A program made the position numbers and the translations under genes. From positions 78,982,343 to 79,046,342 of the forward strand of contig CM043950.1 in assembly GCA_014529385.2 (NCBI GenBank): 64,000 nucleotides of DNA, given 5' to 3'. Source of the stretch: Adiantum capillus-veneris. Lineage: Eukaryota; Streptophyta; Polypodiopsida; Polypodiales; Pteridaceae. Positions 46,600 through 58,511 of this stretch are shown piece after piece (within the stretch, counting starts at the first letter, position 1; each line of letters begins with the position of its first letter). Below the pieces are notes generated by a model. The model saw only the letters and a program-made list of their open reading frames with translations. It had not been told where the DNA came from and made no database searches.

Positions 46600-48705
46600 C
46601 GAAAACCCTAGGTAGGTCACCGAGACTAGTCCTTGGATAGGGATTCTCTGGCTTGCCAGAGTCTCATTTTACAATTAGATAGGATCAGAGGGTGGAGGAT
46701 GATGCATGGTTTTTAGGACCCCTTCTGAAGATGCAATAAAGGCACAGTCAGTTGTTGGGGAGATGAGGATACTCTAGTCCAAGGGATCTCGAAAGAGAAG
46801 AAAAATCTACTTCACAAGCACCAAAGAGTAAAAGGTGCCATGGACAGAAGATACGTGGGAACGAGCTCTTATGCATGCCTACAACCTATATCTTACAAAA
46901 TAGCCCATTCTAGGTGTGAATTTCTAGTGAAATTTACATGAGGATGTTCGTGTGGACTCACAACACAGCATACTCCGTTTTCACTTTTTTACCGACAGTA
47001 AATATTTTTTACCACAGTAAATATTTTTCACCTACATGGTAAATACAAATCGCTTTTTACCTACAGTAACTTTTTTTACCCATGGTAAATATTTTTTACT
47101 GCACCATAAGTATTTGGTAGGTAACTGTTCACCGTTACTAGAAGCAGTGATTGGGCATCAACAATGCAGTTACAGGAGGAGAAAAGGAGAAAATCTTATG
47201 GTAAAGGTGAGTCAACAGGGATACAGACTTTTGAGTTGAAAAGAGACATGCTGATTTTTTCAAAGAACACATGTCAAAAGAAGCCATGGTTGAGGATTTT
47301 TTGAGAATTTGATATTCAGGAGGACCCAGCAGGTCCCCCCCTGACATGTGCAGAACCTCCAGTTTCAACAGCCACCTACTTGCTCTTAAATGCTGGTCAA
47401 GGCCTTATCCCCATGTGTCACAATAAAAAAAATCAGCATTTACCCTCCCCTCTCACATCACTCTAGAGAATATCTTGATGGTGACATATCAGGTGACCTC
47501 AATCTGTTGACCACCCTAAGCAAAAAGTAACCCCAATCAACGGATTTAAGCATGTTTATCCCTAATCCTAAACCCTCTCAGAAACCTATATAAGGAGGCC
47601 TTCTTTCACTCAAAACCAACACTTCACCCACTTCACCAAGCAATGAAGCTATGACGACATTTCTCACAACGAGGAGCTATGGATGGAGCTCTACTCTCTC
47701 TCCCTCTCTCTCTCTCTCCCTCTAGTATGCTACATTACTAGCCCTAAAACCTAAATAAGGAGTCTTCTCTCATGCTCCATGGCCACCATACTCGCCATCA
47801 TTCTCCAAGGTATTGATGTGTTGCTAGTAGGATCATACCTACTTGCTGGGTTGGTTGTTTTTGACAAGGGATTATGCCATCCTTGGCTTGCTTCTCTATA
47901 TCCTTGTTATGTATGATCAGATGCTGTTGTATTGTTAATTAAGCTGATGTCTTGTGTATATATATGCTACATAAGGTCCCTAAGATTCGTTTCTATGTGT
48001 TTTGCCATATGTTTTGATGCCATCATAATGGCAGAAGTCTCACTTGCCTATGTGCACTATGTGTGAGGTCCCTAAACCTCTTAATTTAGGGTGGTGCCCC
48101 CTTTGTTTTGTTCTTTTCTTGTTTGCATGAGGCGTGGTTTGTGGAGTGTGCACGAGTACAGAGGCCACCCGATTGCACTGCTCTTTTTCCCGCCATCATT
48201 TTGGTGCCCCCACTGAGGAGGGCTACACAGACCTTCAGTCCACAAGCAATGAAGATGTGCAATCTACAACATGGGCGAATGGCGTGAGGAGTTTGCAAAT
48301 TGGAGAACAGAAGAGGAGGAGGCTTTAGAGGCCTTAAAAGCTTTCATCGAGGTCTTGTTACCAGGTTGCAGTGTCATTGAAATTCAAGAAGTAAGTTCTT
48401 CTACATGCCTTGTTCGTGATCGTCGCCAACGAAGGAGAGTAAGAAGAAGAGCTTGATATACCTCTCCTCTCAACCTATGAGTGCTCTAGAAACCTCCAAT
48501 GCACACGAGCTTGAAATATTCTACATCAACATACACGAAGGTACTGTGACACACATTAAGGGAAGAGAAAGCATCACCAGACCTCTCTTTCCTGAGGAGC
48601 CGACTAAGAGGAGGAAGATCACCTCTACACCTAAGTGGCCCAAGGCCGCAGCGTGCGCTCAAGCGTAAGGTAACATTTGGCTTAATCTCATTAATAAGGG
48701 ATTAC
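46600..48705 (+). other. E6 leader (2.1 kb)
   Basis: Between primer site and first gag-like ATG. It contains a repeat of ttttttacc/cagtaaata strings at 46985-47125, a CTATATAAGGAGG box near 47586 followed by CT-rich sequence at 47690-47720, and two short frames. The first is 48271-48456 (MGEWREEFANWRTEEEEALE, ending in an Arg-rich tail); the second, in another frame, is 48453-48668. I do not recognise either. They could be an old upstream ORF or chance. Confidence 0.5.
46985..47125. repeat. Short repeats of TTTTTTACC and GTAAATA
   Basis: At least five ttttttacc or ttttcacc strings alternate with agtaaata/ggtaaata, forming both direct and inverted repeats over 140 bp. Confidence 0.75.
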
Positions 48706-48811
48706 ATGACCACTGCAGGCAAGAAAAAGGCTAGTGAGCAACCAACTTCAACCGCCAACCTGCAACCACGACTCTCACCCCTAAATCCTCCTGAAGCAAA
48801 GAGGCCGGAAT
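48706..48811 (+). pseudogene. Possible E6 gag start, cut by C3
   Basis: ATG 48706 opens MTTAGKKKASEQPTSTANLQ, a Pro/Thr/Ser-rich N-terminus that would suit the E6 gag. It is interrupted by the C3 LTR. The gag picks up again at 54213 at a point roughly 300 residues into the protein judging from E2, so sequence is missing. Assignment rests on position and style, not on homology. Confidence 0.4.
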
Positions 48812-49448
48812 ATTCTTTTTGCCGGAATATTATGGTCGGACGGTGGCCGGAAAGTGGTCGGAAAACAACCGGTCGGTTGGCCGGTGGCTGGTAGTCAATG
48901 GCCGATGGCCGGTGGTCGGAAGTCAATGGCCGGTGGCCGGTGGTCGAAAGTCAATGGCCGGTGGCCGGTGGCTGAATTTAATGGCCGGTGGCCGAAATCA
49001 AAAGCGGACTTGTCTTCTCAAGGGCGGCCACACATGAGCGGATTGGAGGGTCCAATTTGGACTTATTCGCACAAGGGCGGCTACACATGGCTGTCTTTCA
49101 TAAGAGAGGGCAGCCCTTTTGGCCAATAAAAGGAGGCCATTTCTACACACATTTCATAGTGTGAAGTTGATGCAACAAGGTGAGTGTGAGGTGGTGAGAG
49201 TGAAGCAAGGCGGGAGCTCCATTAAGGGTATAATCCCTTTGTAAACTACTTCTTGTTTTGAAGTACTAAAGCCATTGAGTGGCTGCTTTCCCGTGGACGT
49301 AGCCCACATTGGGTGAACCACATATATCGTGTGTACTCTCTCTCTCTCTCTCTCTCTCTCTACTCTATAATCTCGTGTATATAAATCCGTCTCTCTCCAT
49401 TAAGTAATCTACTCAATTATCTATTTAGCTACGTCTTATTTCCTTACA
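48812..49448 (+). mobile_element. C3 5' LTR, left-truncated (637 bp)
   Basis: It aligns with 53664-54212 of the 3' LTR from ggaatattctttt onward and ends ttccttaca. The U3 part corresponding to 53463-53663 is absent. It holds an expanded GGCCGGTGG-type minisatellite (48840-49000), an AATAAAAGG promoter-like box near 49125 and (TC)n at 49334-49361. Confidence 0.88.
48840..49000. repeat. GGCCGGTGG minisatellite in C3 5' LTR
   Basis: Four to five imperfect units of agtcaatggccggtggccgg type. The 3' LTR at 53690-53765 has only one or two, so copy number changed after insertion. Confidence 0.9.
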
Positions 49449-49450
49449 AC

Positions 49451-49462
49451 CGGTATCAGAGC
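49451..49462 (+). promoter_or_regulatory. C3 primer binding site
   Basis: CGGTATCAGAGC, one base off the initiator Met tRNA site, two bases after the LTR end. Confidence 0.88.
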
Positions 49463-49521
49463 AAGGTTTGCTCGTAGCTAAATTATCTCAAGGAAAGGAT
49501 TCCTTGAATTGAGTGGGAGTT

Positions 49522-50340
49522 ATGGCGGAGGAAGGGAAGCTCAAGATTGAGAAGTTCAACGGCAAAAACTACCAACATTGGAAGATGCAGATTGAAGACT
49601 ATCTCTACCAGAAGGACCTCTATTTGCCACTAGGCGGTCTTGCGAAGAAGCCCGCAACAATGGCAGATGAAGCATGGATTGTCCTTGATCGAAAGGCACT
49701 GGGAACAATTCGGTTAAGCTTGGCGTCAACGGTGGCCTTCAATGTTTCGGAGATGAAGACCACGGAGGACTTGATGAAGTCACTTGACGACTTCTACGAG
49801 AAACCATCGGCATCCAATAAGGTATTTCTTATGAAGCGCTTGTTCAATCTAAAGATGGCAGAGAATGGTTAAGTTGCAGAACACCTAAATGACTTTAACA
49901 CAAACATAAGTCAACTTCGATCAGTGGAAATCAATTTCGATGAAGAAGTGCGAGCTCTCCTTATACTATCATCTCTACCGGATAGTTGGGACAGCCTTGT
50001 GATGGCTATAAGTAATTCTATCTCTGGCACAAATACTCTTAAGTTTGATGATGTTGTGGGTGTTCTCCTAAGCGAGGAAATGCGAAGGAGAAGCATAGGA
50101 GAATCATCAAGTGCTGCACTATCAGTGGAAACAAGAGGAAGGCTTAAGGAGAGGTTCAAAAACCAAAAGGGTCGTGATCGCTCAAGGCGGAGCAAGTCAC
50201 GCACAAAGTCAGTTCTGAATGTTGGAACTGCAGCAAGAAGGGCCACGTCAAGAAGGATTGCTGGTCCAAGAAGAAGAAGGAGACAGAGTCTCAAGACAAC
50301 AAGCCAACATCGGAGGCCAATGTGGCAGGTAAAGTAGAGC
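49522..50340 (+). pseudogene. C3 gag
   Basis: ATG 49522 (MAEEGKLKIEKFNGKNYQHW) is preferred over an in-frame upstream GTG because it matches copia gag starts. Gag runs through LMKRLFNLKMAENG, where a stop at 49870 breaks [13 protein letters not shown], and continues at 49924-50210 ([14 protein letters not shown]). A frameshift near 50215 separates the zinc knuckle [14 protein letters not shown] (50217-50262, other frame). Gag packages the RNA and forms the particle. Only these two defects and the later one near 50920 were seen. Confidence 0.92.
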
Positions 50341-53300
50341 AAGATGCTCTAATTCTCTCATTAGACAATGTGTCTAATTCCTGGATAGTAGATTCCGGGG
50401 CTTCATTCCATGCGACACCACACAAGAAACATTTCCAAGACTACACCAAAGGTAATTTTGGGTATGTATACTTGGGAGATGATGAAGCTTGTGAGATTGT
50501 CGGCAAAGGTACAGTTTTTGTCAAAACTGCTAACGGAAATGAATGGAAGCTTAAAGATGTTAGGCATGTTCCTTATCTTCGCAAAAATTTGATCTCTACA
50601 GGACAATTGGACGATGAAGGTCACAACATTGCATTTGGAAACAAACGGTGGAAGATCTCAAAGGGATCTTTGGTGGTTGCCAAGGGTGAAAGAGTCGGTA
50701 CACTTTACTTGTGTACTGTTAGCACGCAACCTTCATCTTGTGCAGCAACTACAGAAGTTGACAGTGCGGTGTGGCACTACGGACTTGGGCATATGAGTGC
50801 CAAAGGAATGCAAATCCTTCAAACAAAGAAGCTTCTACCAGGTTTGAAAGAAGTGGACTTAGAGTTCTGTGAAGATTGTGTTTATGGTAAACAAAAGAGG
50901 GTAAAATTTCAAAAATCATGAAATGAAAGAAAAAATAAAAAACTTGAGTTGGTTCATTCTGATGTTTGGGGTCCTGCAAGTACACCATCACTTGGTGGCT
51001 CATTGTACTATGTAACATTCATAGACGATGAGACTAGAAAAACATGGGTTTATGTCATGAAGAATAAATCCGATGTATTTTCCATATTTCAAAGGTGGAA
51101 AGCCTTTGTGGAGAATGAAACAGGTACCAAGGTTAAATGCCTCAGATCCGAAAATGGAGGCGAATATTGCAGCCAAGCTTTTGAAAGCTTTTGTGCTAGC
51201 AATGGCATTCGGAGGCAAAGGACAACCCCAAGGACACCTCAACAAAATGGGATTTCGGAAAGGATGAACAGGACAATCATGGAACGCGCACGAAGCATGC
51301 GGCTACATGCAGGCCTACCGCTTGAGCTTTGGGTGGAAGCTGTAAGTACGTCTGTGTACTTAATCAATCGGTCACCCTCAACGGCATTGGATGGGGGAGT
51401 TCCAGAAGAGGCATGGACAGGTAAACCGGTGAATTATGAATTTCTCAAAGTGTTTGGGTGTGAGGCTTTCATGCACATCGATAGAAGCCTAAGATCAAAG
51501 TTAGATGCAAAGTCCAAAAAGTGTTTCTTCATTGGCTATGGAGAAGGAGACTTTGGGTATCGCCTATGGAATCCTGAAGATGGTAAAATCTTAAGGAGTA
51601 GGGATGTAATTTTTAACGAACAAAATATGTACAAAGATTACTTGGAAAGAAAACAAACAAAAGAAACAGGTGATGAGTACATGGAGCTTGAGGACGGTGA
51701 AGACTCAAGGACTGCAAACGGTGACAATGTGCAACAACGTCAACCAAATGAGGAGCCTCAACCTATTCCCCGAAGATCTACAAGAGCAAGTAGACCTCCA
51801 GAAAGGTTTGTTCCTTCCTTCAACCATCTCTTGATCTCAGATTCTGGAGAGCCGGAATCATATGAAGAAGCTATGCAACATGAATCTAAAGAAGAATGGA
51901 CGAAGAGCATGCAAGTGGAGATGGACTCACTGCATCGCAACCAAACATGGGAGTTGGTTGAGTTGCCTAAAGGTAAGCAGGCACTTCAAAACAAATGGGT
52001 GTACAAGCTAAAGGAAGAAGAAGGTGGGAAGAAAAGGTACAAGTCTAGGCTTGTGGTAAAAGGTTTTTCTCAAAAGAAAGGTATTGACTTCAATGAAATA
52101 TTTTCTTCTGTTGTAAAAATGAACTTAATTAGACTTGTCTTAAGCCTTGTGGCTGCTCATGATCTAAATCTTGAGCAAATGGATGTAAATACAGCATTCC
52201 CTCACGGTGACTTAGAGGAGGAAATCTACATGCTTCAACCAAAGGGGTATGAAGTAAAAGGTAAGGAGAAAATGGTTTGCAGATTAAAGAAGAGCTTGTA
52301 TGGTTTAAAGCAAGCATCAAGACAATGGTACTTGAAGTTTGATCGATGGATTTTGGATCATGGATTCACAAGATGCAACTCGGATCACTGTGTCTACACG
52401 GAGAATTTGGGAGATGGGAAATTCATCATCCTAATGTTGTATGTTGATGACATGTTGATTGCAAGTGCTAACATGCACGACATCAAAGACCTAAAAGAGG
52501 AGCTGTCCAAATCTTTTTCAATGAAAGATTTAGGTGCTGCAAAGAGGATACTTGGTATGAAAATATCAAGGGACAGGACGAAGAAGACAATAAAGCTATC
52601 TCAAGAAGATTACATCAAGAAGGTACTAGAAAGGTTTGCAATGAAAAATGCAAAACCAGTTTCTACACCTTTGGCTGGTCATTTTAAACTAACGAAGGAT
52701 ATGTGTCCAAAGACACAAGAGGAGATAGCCTATATGTCTAAAGTTCCATATGCTGCAGTGGTAGGCTCTCTAATGTATGCTATGGTCTGGACAAGGCCAG
52801 ACATTGCACATGCAGTGGGAGTTGTGAGTAGGTTCATGGACAACCCAGGTAAAGAGCATTGGCAAGCTGTGAAGTGGATACTTAGGTATCTAAAAGGGAC
52901 AACAACAAATGCTTTGTATTTTAGAGGAACTGATATTTTTCTAGAAGGGTATGCTGATGCAGATATGGCAGGTGACAAAGATACTCGAAGGAGCACTACT
53001 GGCTATGTGTTCACGGTTGGAGGCACAGCAGTAAGCTGGGCTTCAAAGCTGCAGAAAGTGGTTTCACTTTCTACCACGGAAGCAGAGTATGTAGCAATGA
53101 CGGAGGCAAGCAAAGAAATTCTGTGGCTTCACAGATTCTTAGAAGAGCTTGGATTCAAACAAGACAATTGTGTCTTGTACAGTGATAGCCAAAGCGCTAT
53201 CCATCTTGCGAAGAACTCAGCCTTTCATTCAAGGACAAAGCACATTGAGGTGAGATATCACTTCATACGCACTCTTTTGGAAGAGGGACAACTAAAGCTA

Positions 53301-53402
53301 GGAAAGGTGCATACAAGTGAAAATCCTGCAGACATGTTTACAAAGGTGGTCAACAAGGAGAAGTTGAGCTTTTGCTCATCTTCAATCGGCATTCAAGGAT
53401 GA
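50322..53402 (+). pseudogene. C3 pol: protease, integrase, RT, RNase H
   Basis: Frame 50322-50921 has protease SWIVDSGASFHATP and pre-integrase CEDCVYGKQK. A stop/frameshift at about 50921-50940 leads into the 2.4 kb open frame to 53402. Integrase: VHSDVWGP, then RSENGGEY where the catalytic Asp is Glu, then NGISERMNR. RT: NKWVYKLK, MDVNTAFPHGDLEEEIYM (usual FLHG is FPHG), SLYGLKQASRQWY, MLYVDDMLIAS with YVDD intact. RNase H: ADADMAGDKDTRRSTTGYV, STTEAEYVAM, YSDSQSAIHLA intact. C-terminus TSENPADMFTK. Near-complete RT/RNase H suggests a young or recently active family. Confidence 0.95.
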
Positions 53403-53451
53403 GAAGCCAGAATGGAAAGCAGTCACAGGTTTGGTTTGGAGACCAGTCTCC

Positions 53452-53462
53452 AAGTGGGAGAT
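53452..53462 (+). promoter_or_regulatory. C3 polypurine tract
   Basis: AAGTGGGAGAT next to the 3' LTR; nearly the same sequence as the C1 tract. Confidence 0.85.
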
Positions 53463-54212
53463 TATTAAGTATGGAGCCTGATTTACCCTTGTAATTTTCT
53501 GTGGTAAAAGCGCACATTTGTAAGGCCCCCATTATGAGGAGAAGCCATCGTGCGTGAAGGAAAATCACTCACCAGAAACCAAAATTTTAACGGACAAGAA
53601 TCAGGGGCAACTTTAAAGGCCTTGGGGGCGTAGGCCCCCGAGACTTTTTTTTCTCATCGGAATATTCTTTTTCGCCGGAATATTATGGCTGGACGGTGGC
53701 CGAAAAGTGATCCAAAAACAACCGGTCGGTTGGCCGGTGGTCGGAAGTCAATGGCCGGTGGCCGAATTCAAAAGCGGACTTGTCTTCTCAAGGGCGGCCA
53801 CACATGGGCGGATTGGAGGGTCCGATTTGGACTTATTCGCACAAGGGCGGCTACACATGGCTGTCTCTCATAAGAGAGGGCAGCGCTTTTGGCCTATGAA
53901 AGGAGGCCATTTCTACACACATTTCATAGTGTGAAGTTGATGCAACAAGGTGAGTGTGAGGTGGTGAGAGTGAAGCAAGGCAAGAGCTCCATTAAGGGTA
54001 TAATCCCTTTGTAAACTACTTCTTGTTTTGAAGTACTAAAGCCATTGAGTGGATGCTTTCCCGTGGACGTAGCCCACATTGGGTGAACCACGTATATCGT
54101 GTGTACTCTCTCTCTCTCTCTCTCTACGCTATAATCTCGTGTATATAAATCTGTCTCTCTCCATTAAGTAATGTACTCAATTATCTATTTAGCTACGTCT
54201 TATTTCCTAACA
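53463..54212 (+). mobile_element. C3 3' LTR (750 bp)
   Basis: It starts tattaagtatgg, where TG is expected, directly after the polypurine tract and ends ttcctaaca. From 53664 on it aligns with the 5' LTR. Its first 200 bp have no counterpart left of 48812. Confidence 0.9.
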
Positions 54213-55360
54213 GAGGATGTTGCTACATGGTTTGATTGTGTGGAGCGTAGAGACTTTGAGTCTATGGAGGAGGTGTTTGAGGAGTTTATTGAGGAATTCT
54301 CACAAAGGGGGATAGCTCATAATAAAGTCTCACAAATCCATAAATTCAAACAAAAAGAAGGGGAATCTGTGAAAAAGGCAGCCCTACAACTAAAAAGATA
54401 TGTTAAGTTCTGTCCTGTGGAAGAACTGCCAGCTCAGTCCAGACTTATGCTTATATTTATTCAAGGACTAAGGAATGCAGATCTCAAGAAGGACTTACAT
54501 ATGAAGAAGAGCACGACATTAAATGAGTTAACTAAGGAGGCTCTTCACCTTGTAGACAATTGTGCGGTTTACAAGGAGGGTGAATTCAAGGATCTTGACG
54601 ACGATTCATCCTCACAACAAAGTGGAAGCAAGTCCGCTAAGACAGGACCGAAAGGAAAAGTAGCTGTAAGCTAGGAGTAGCTTGTAGAGGAAGTGCTAAA
54701 AAAGATTAACCTGTACGCCAAACCTCAGGCTAAATAGCCAAAGTGGTGTGCTATTGAACAAAAATGGACAAACCATGGAATGGAGGAATGTTATTATAAC
54801 AAGGGGCATGTGAGAGAACAACCTTATGCTCTCGAGGCTCAGGTAGAATCTCCTCAACTTCCACCGATGCCTAGGTATCAAACAGGAAACCTACCAGGAC
54901 CTATAGGTGTAGAAAGACCACAACCAGTGTTGGGGCAGCAACCACCCCTACCTGGATTACGACCAAACGGCATAAGATACACACCAACAGTAACAACCAT
55001 AAGAGAAGGCTTTGGTGCCTATGCATGCATATTACAAAGATCCCAATGGATATGCTGCAAATCCTGTCTATTATCCACCGGAAGAACCCCCAACGCCAGA
55101 ACCATGGAGCATGATGGGAAGTGCAAGAACACCAACAGCTGCACATGCAGCAAGAGAAGGAAGATATAGCTTGGATGAACAAACATTGTTGTTCATAGCC
55201 AACGGAGGCATGGGTGGGTAGAGACATGCATACAAACAAAGAGGAGCTCAAGGAGCACCTCAACAGCCTAAGGGACCGTGCTACAAGTGTGGTGGAGCTT
55301 ACGAAGCCAAACTCAAAAACAACCAAACCCAAGATCAAAGATGGATGACCCATAGAAAAA
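54213..55360 (+). pseudogene. E6 gag: capsid and broken zinc knuckle
   Basis: It resumes right after C3 with EDVATWFDCVERRDFESMEE and EFSQRGIAHNKVSQIHKFKQ (54213-54674), equivalent to E2 19869-20105. A stop follows at 54674. The next part is 54780-55220 in two frames (MEECYYNKGHVREQPYALEA; LDEQTLLFIANGGMGG). The knuckle begins GPCYKCGG at 55275 but is cut and joined to unrelated residues (AYEAKLKNNQT), so its His and last Cys are gone. Confidence 0.85.
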
Positions 55361-55366
55361 TAGAGA

Positions 55367-56704
55367 TTGGAAATGTGTCGAAAGATGATTGAAATAGCTC
55401 AATCCTTGATAGAAAACCCGCTTGGTAAACCTGCAAGTTGGCTTGAAGTACCAGCTCCAACCCCTATCAAACCAACTCTAGAGAAACAAGTAGACACGAA
55501 GGAGAGACTCACGACTGCCTCTCAATCTAGGGGAGAGCCTATCATAGTGCCAAATACAACAGATGAGACAAGTGATGATTTTCAGATTAAAACATTGGTA
55601 GAAATGGGTAAGGAGTGTAACGGTCTAGATGACCTGTGGAAGAAAATTCGTGATGCCAACGAAGCTAACAGGGTAAGTTACCACATGAATAGCACAAGAA
55701 AAGAGGAAAATGAGATCTTACCTCCTATTGAAGAATTTGAGGCAAGATCACAAATGAACTTTGATATGCATTCACAAGGGGGAGACCAGGGATCAATTAG
55801 TTCAGGGCATAGCCAACCAGACTCGCTGAAAACTTTATCCTCTTACCTAGGGGAGTATGAAGCCAAGTCTGAGGTGAGAGCAATCCCATCTCAAATACTT
55901 TCTTCTAACATAGTGATGGATTCACAAGGTTTGATTGAGATATTGTCCACCCCTATGGCATGCACAATCACATTAGCAGAACGCCTGAGGTTACGACCAA
56001 ACATGTGGACCACCGTAGGCAAATACTTAGAAAAAATTGGAGTTAAAGACCCCACCTCAAAGCTTCAAGAAGGGATCAAGGAATTGGACAAGCCTCAACT
56101 GAACACTAGGCCACTACCTTTAAACAAGGTTGGAGAATATTGTGAGGGAGAAGATGGAAACACCACGCTACCAGTAGAATTCCAAGGAGTAGTTTCCAAA
56201 TCTATTCTTGACAGTGGAGCAGGAGTCGTTATCGCCACCAAGGAAACCTGGGAAAAATGGGGAAAACCGGCTTTGAGAGCTACCAGAATGAAATTGCAAC
56301 TGGCAGATGGGTTCATGGAAAATCCTCTAGGACTTTTAGAAAAAGTAATTATCACGTCGTGCGGAATCGAGTATGAGCATACGTTTGCAATAGTCGATTT
56401 TGACAAAAAGAACAATTGCGAGATCATCTTGAGAAGACCGTTCATGAGACAATTAAAGATGGTCCAAGATTGGGGTTACGACCACATATACCTCAGACAT
56501 GGCAAGACTACAACCAAAATACACCTAAAAGACTATAGTTACAAAGATGTTAACCAGACACTAGTGGAAGAGTTTGATTCAGCTACATTGGCAGGGTCCA
56601 AACTCCTAGCATGGTTAGGGCAAAAAAAAAGAGCTATGGATGTGTGGAGCTTCACATTGTGGGAGCTTAAAAAGAGAGGAATGCGTCTTAGAAAGAGGTA
56701 TTGA
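55367..56704 (+). pseudogene. E6 gag spacer and protease
   Basis: A 445-codon frame without stops. The N-part is an acidic/Ser-rich spacer (MCRKMIEIAQSLIENP; LKTLSSYLGEYEAKSEV). The protease follows: VGEYCEGEDGNTTLPVEFQG, active site SILDSGAGVVIATKETW (about residues 280-300), MKLQLADGFMENPLGLL, IILRRPFMRQLKMVQDWG. It ends by frameshift at about 56640 into the MCGAS region. DSGA is intact, so the protease fold is probably readable. Confidence 0.88.
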
Positions 56705-57449
56705 GGACAAGGATTATATTTCGGAACCTTTTCCTAAAGATACCATAGAACCTCTGGAATGGGAACACATACTAGCAACATTGGATGTCTGTACCATTAC
56801 AGATAGCCCAACGATAAAATTTTGCGATAAGGATGGCTATGATGTGCTACCCTATTACATGGTAAGCCTTATACCAGCAGGAGATGAAAATGTAGAACCA
56901 CCAGAACAAGAAGCGTTTTATAACTCCTCTGAGCATCTGGAGGTAAATGACGATGTAGATAACGAGTGTTCAGACAGCTCAAGTGAGCGTGGGGAGAAAA
57001 CAACGAATATCAAGTTTTATGATTTTGCCAATCAGCACCTTAGACGCTAGGAATGCTGTAGGAAAAAATGAGCAAAAAACAAAATGAGAGAGAATCCTAT
57101 GCCCAGGATAAAAAATAAAACTCACTATCTAATGCTTGTCAAAGCAGAGGATTGTGTAAAAGACAAAACATCAGGAAGATTCTCGAAAGATCGAAGGGAA
57201 GGAATTAAAGAGAAAATAAAACAGGTACGAAAGGCTAAAACAAAAACAAAATCAACAAAAACTCAACAATCAAAACAAGAAAAAACAAAAGAACTAGAGT
57301 GGACCAAAATGGAGCGCAAAAAGAAATACCAAGAACTAAAACGGTCATTACGAGAGGTATGGATGACTGAGGGAGAAAGTGATGGTAAGGAGGAGTCAGA
57401 AAAAGGAAACATGAATGTACCATCCCACTATCAAAAATTCACCATCTAG
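56640..57449 (+). pseudogene. E6 post-protease MCGAS domain and basic linker
   Basis: 56640-57050: MCGASHCGS, a Glu-rich stretch, DYISEPFPKDTIEP, HILATLDVCTITD, CDKDGYDVLPYYMV; all have counterparts in E2 (17087-17467). 57084-57449 is Lys/Glu-rich (KQVRKAKTKTKSTKTQQSK). It lies between protease and RT. I do not recognise a named domain. Confidence 0.65.
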
Positions 57450-57464
57450 AACAGAAAAATCAAA

Positions 57465-58511
57465 ATGACACCATCAGTTAGGGAAAGGATAAACCAGAAA
57501 TCTTACGATGGGTCGGAAAATGCAAAACGGATAGACCTCACTGCGCCAGGTGAAAATCCTCAGCCGGTCTATATAGCAACTGATTTAGAGCCTGAAGAAG
57601 AAGAACTACTAACACAACTTTTAAAGAAGTATAAAGATGTGTTTGCATGGTCCTACAAAGACCTCAAGGGACTTGATCCATCGATATGCTAACATACAAT
57701 TCCGTTGAAATCAGATGCCAAACCTAGCAAACATCGTCCTTACACATATAATGACATGTTTGCTAAACGAATCAAAGAGGAGATTGACAAGTTGATGGAT
57801 GCTAAATTCATCTATGAAATCGAACATACAGATTGGGTGTCACCCATTGTGGTTGTCCCCAAAAAGAATGGAAAGCTGCGTGTGTGTGTGAATCTCAAAA
57901 AAGTAAATGAAGCCACTATAAGGGATAATTATCCCTTGCCGATCACAGAACATGTACTTGAGAGGGTGGCTGAGAAACGGGCTTATTCCTTTCTAGATGG
58001 GTTTTCAGGGTAAAATCAGTTGGCAATTGCAATAGAGGATCAACACAAAACAGCGTTTGCCACCGAATGGGGAATATATGTGTATAGAGTTAAGCCTTTT
58101 GGCTTAACCAATGCCCTAGCTACCTTTCAAAGGTTAATGACTCATGCGTTCAAAGAATACCTAAGAATATTCTTAGAAACATATATGGATGATCTCTATG
58201 TCCACTCTCTTCTACAAGACGAACATATTGACCATTTGCAAAAGGTATTTGAGAAGTGCAGAACATATCGAATCTGTCTTAACCCGGAAAAGTGCATTTT
58301 TATGGTTAGGCAAGGCCGCATCTTAGGATATATTGTCTCAAGAAATGGCATAACCATTGACCTAGACAAAATCAAAGTCATAGTAGACTTGCCCATGCCT
58401 ACTAATGCGAAACAAGTGCAATCCTTCATGGGACACTACAGATATTATCGAAGATTCATATATGTATGCAGTCATTGCACAACCTCTGTATCGTTTGTTA
58501 GTCAGTTTTGA
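57465..58511 (+). pseudogene. E6 reverse transcriptase
   Basis: LTQLLKKYKDVFAWSYKDLK (57600-57665), stop at 57690 before HTIPLKSDA, then TDWVSPIVVVPKKNGKLRVC, NYPLPITEHVLERV, AYSFLDGFSG with a stop at 58012 (normally GYNQ). Then RVKPFGLTNALATFQRLM, the catalytic LETYMDDLYVHS (YMDD intact) and RILGYIVSRNGITIDLDK. A frameshift near 58455 follows. Confidence 0.92.

Larger units (their letters stand above)
48812..54212 (+). mobile_element. Copia element C3
   Basis: Plus-strand copia element with 5' LTR 48812-49448 (left end missing), primer site, short 60 bp leader, gag-pol 49522-53402, polypurine tract and 3' LTR 53463-54212. No target duplication is recognisable, because the first about 200 bp of the 5' LTR and adjacent E6 sequence seem deleted. 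It is the best preserved pol in the window. Confidence 0.93.

Noticed and set aside
47583-47720. TATATAAGG plus CT-rich tract as a separate LTR promoter
   Set aside because: No LTR edges, primer site or duplicate found around it; left as part of the E6 leader.
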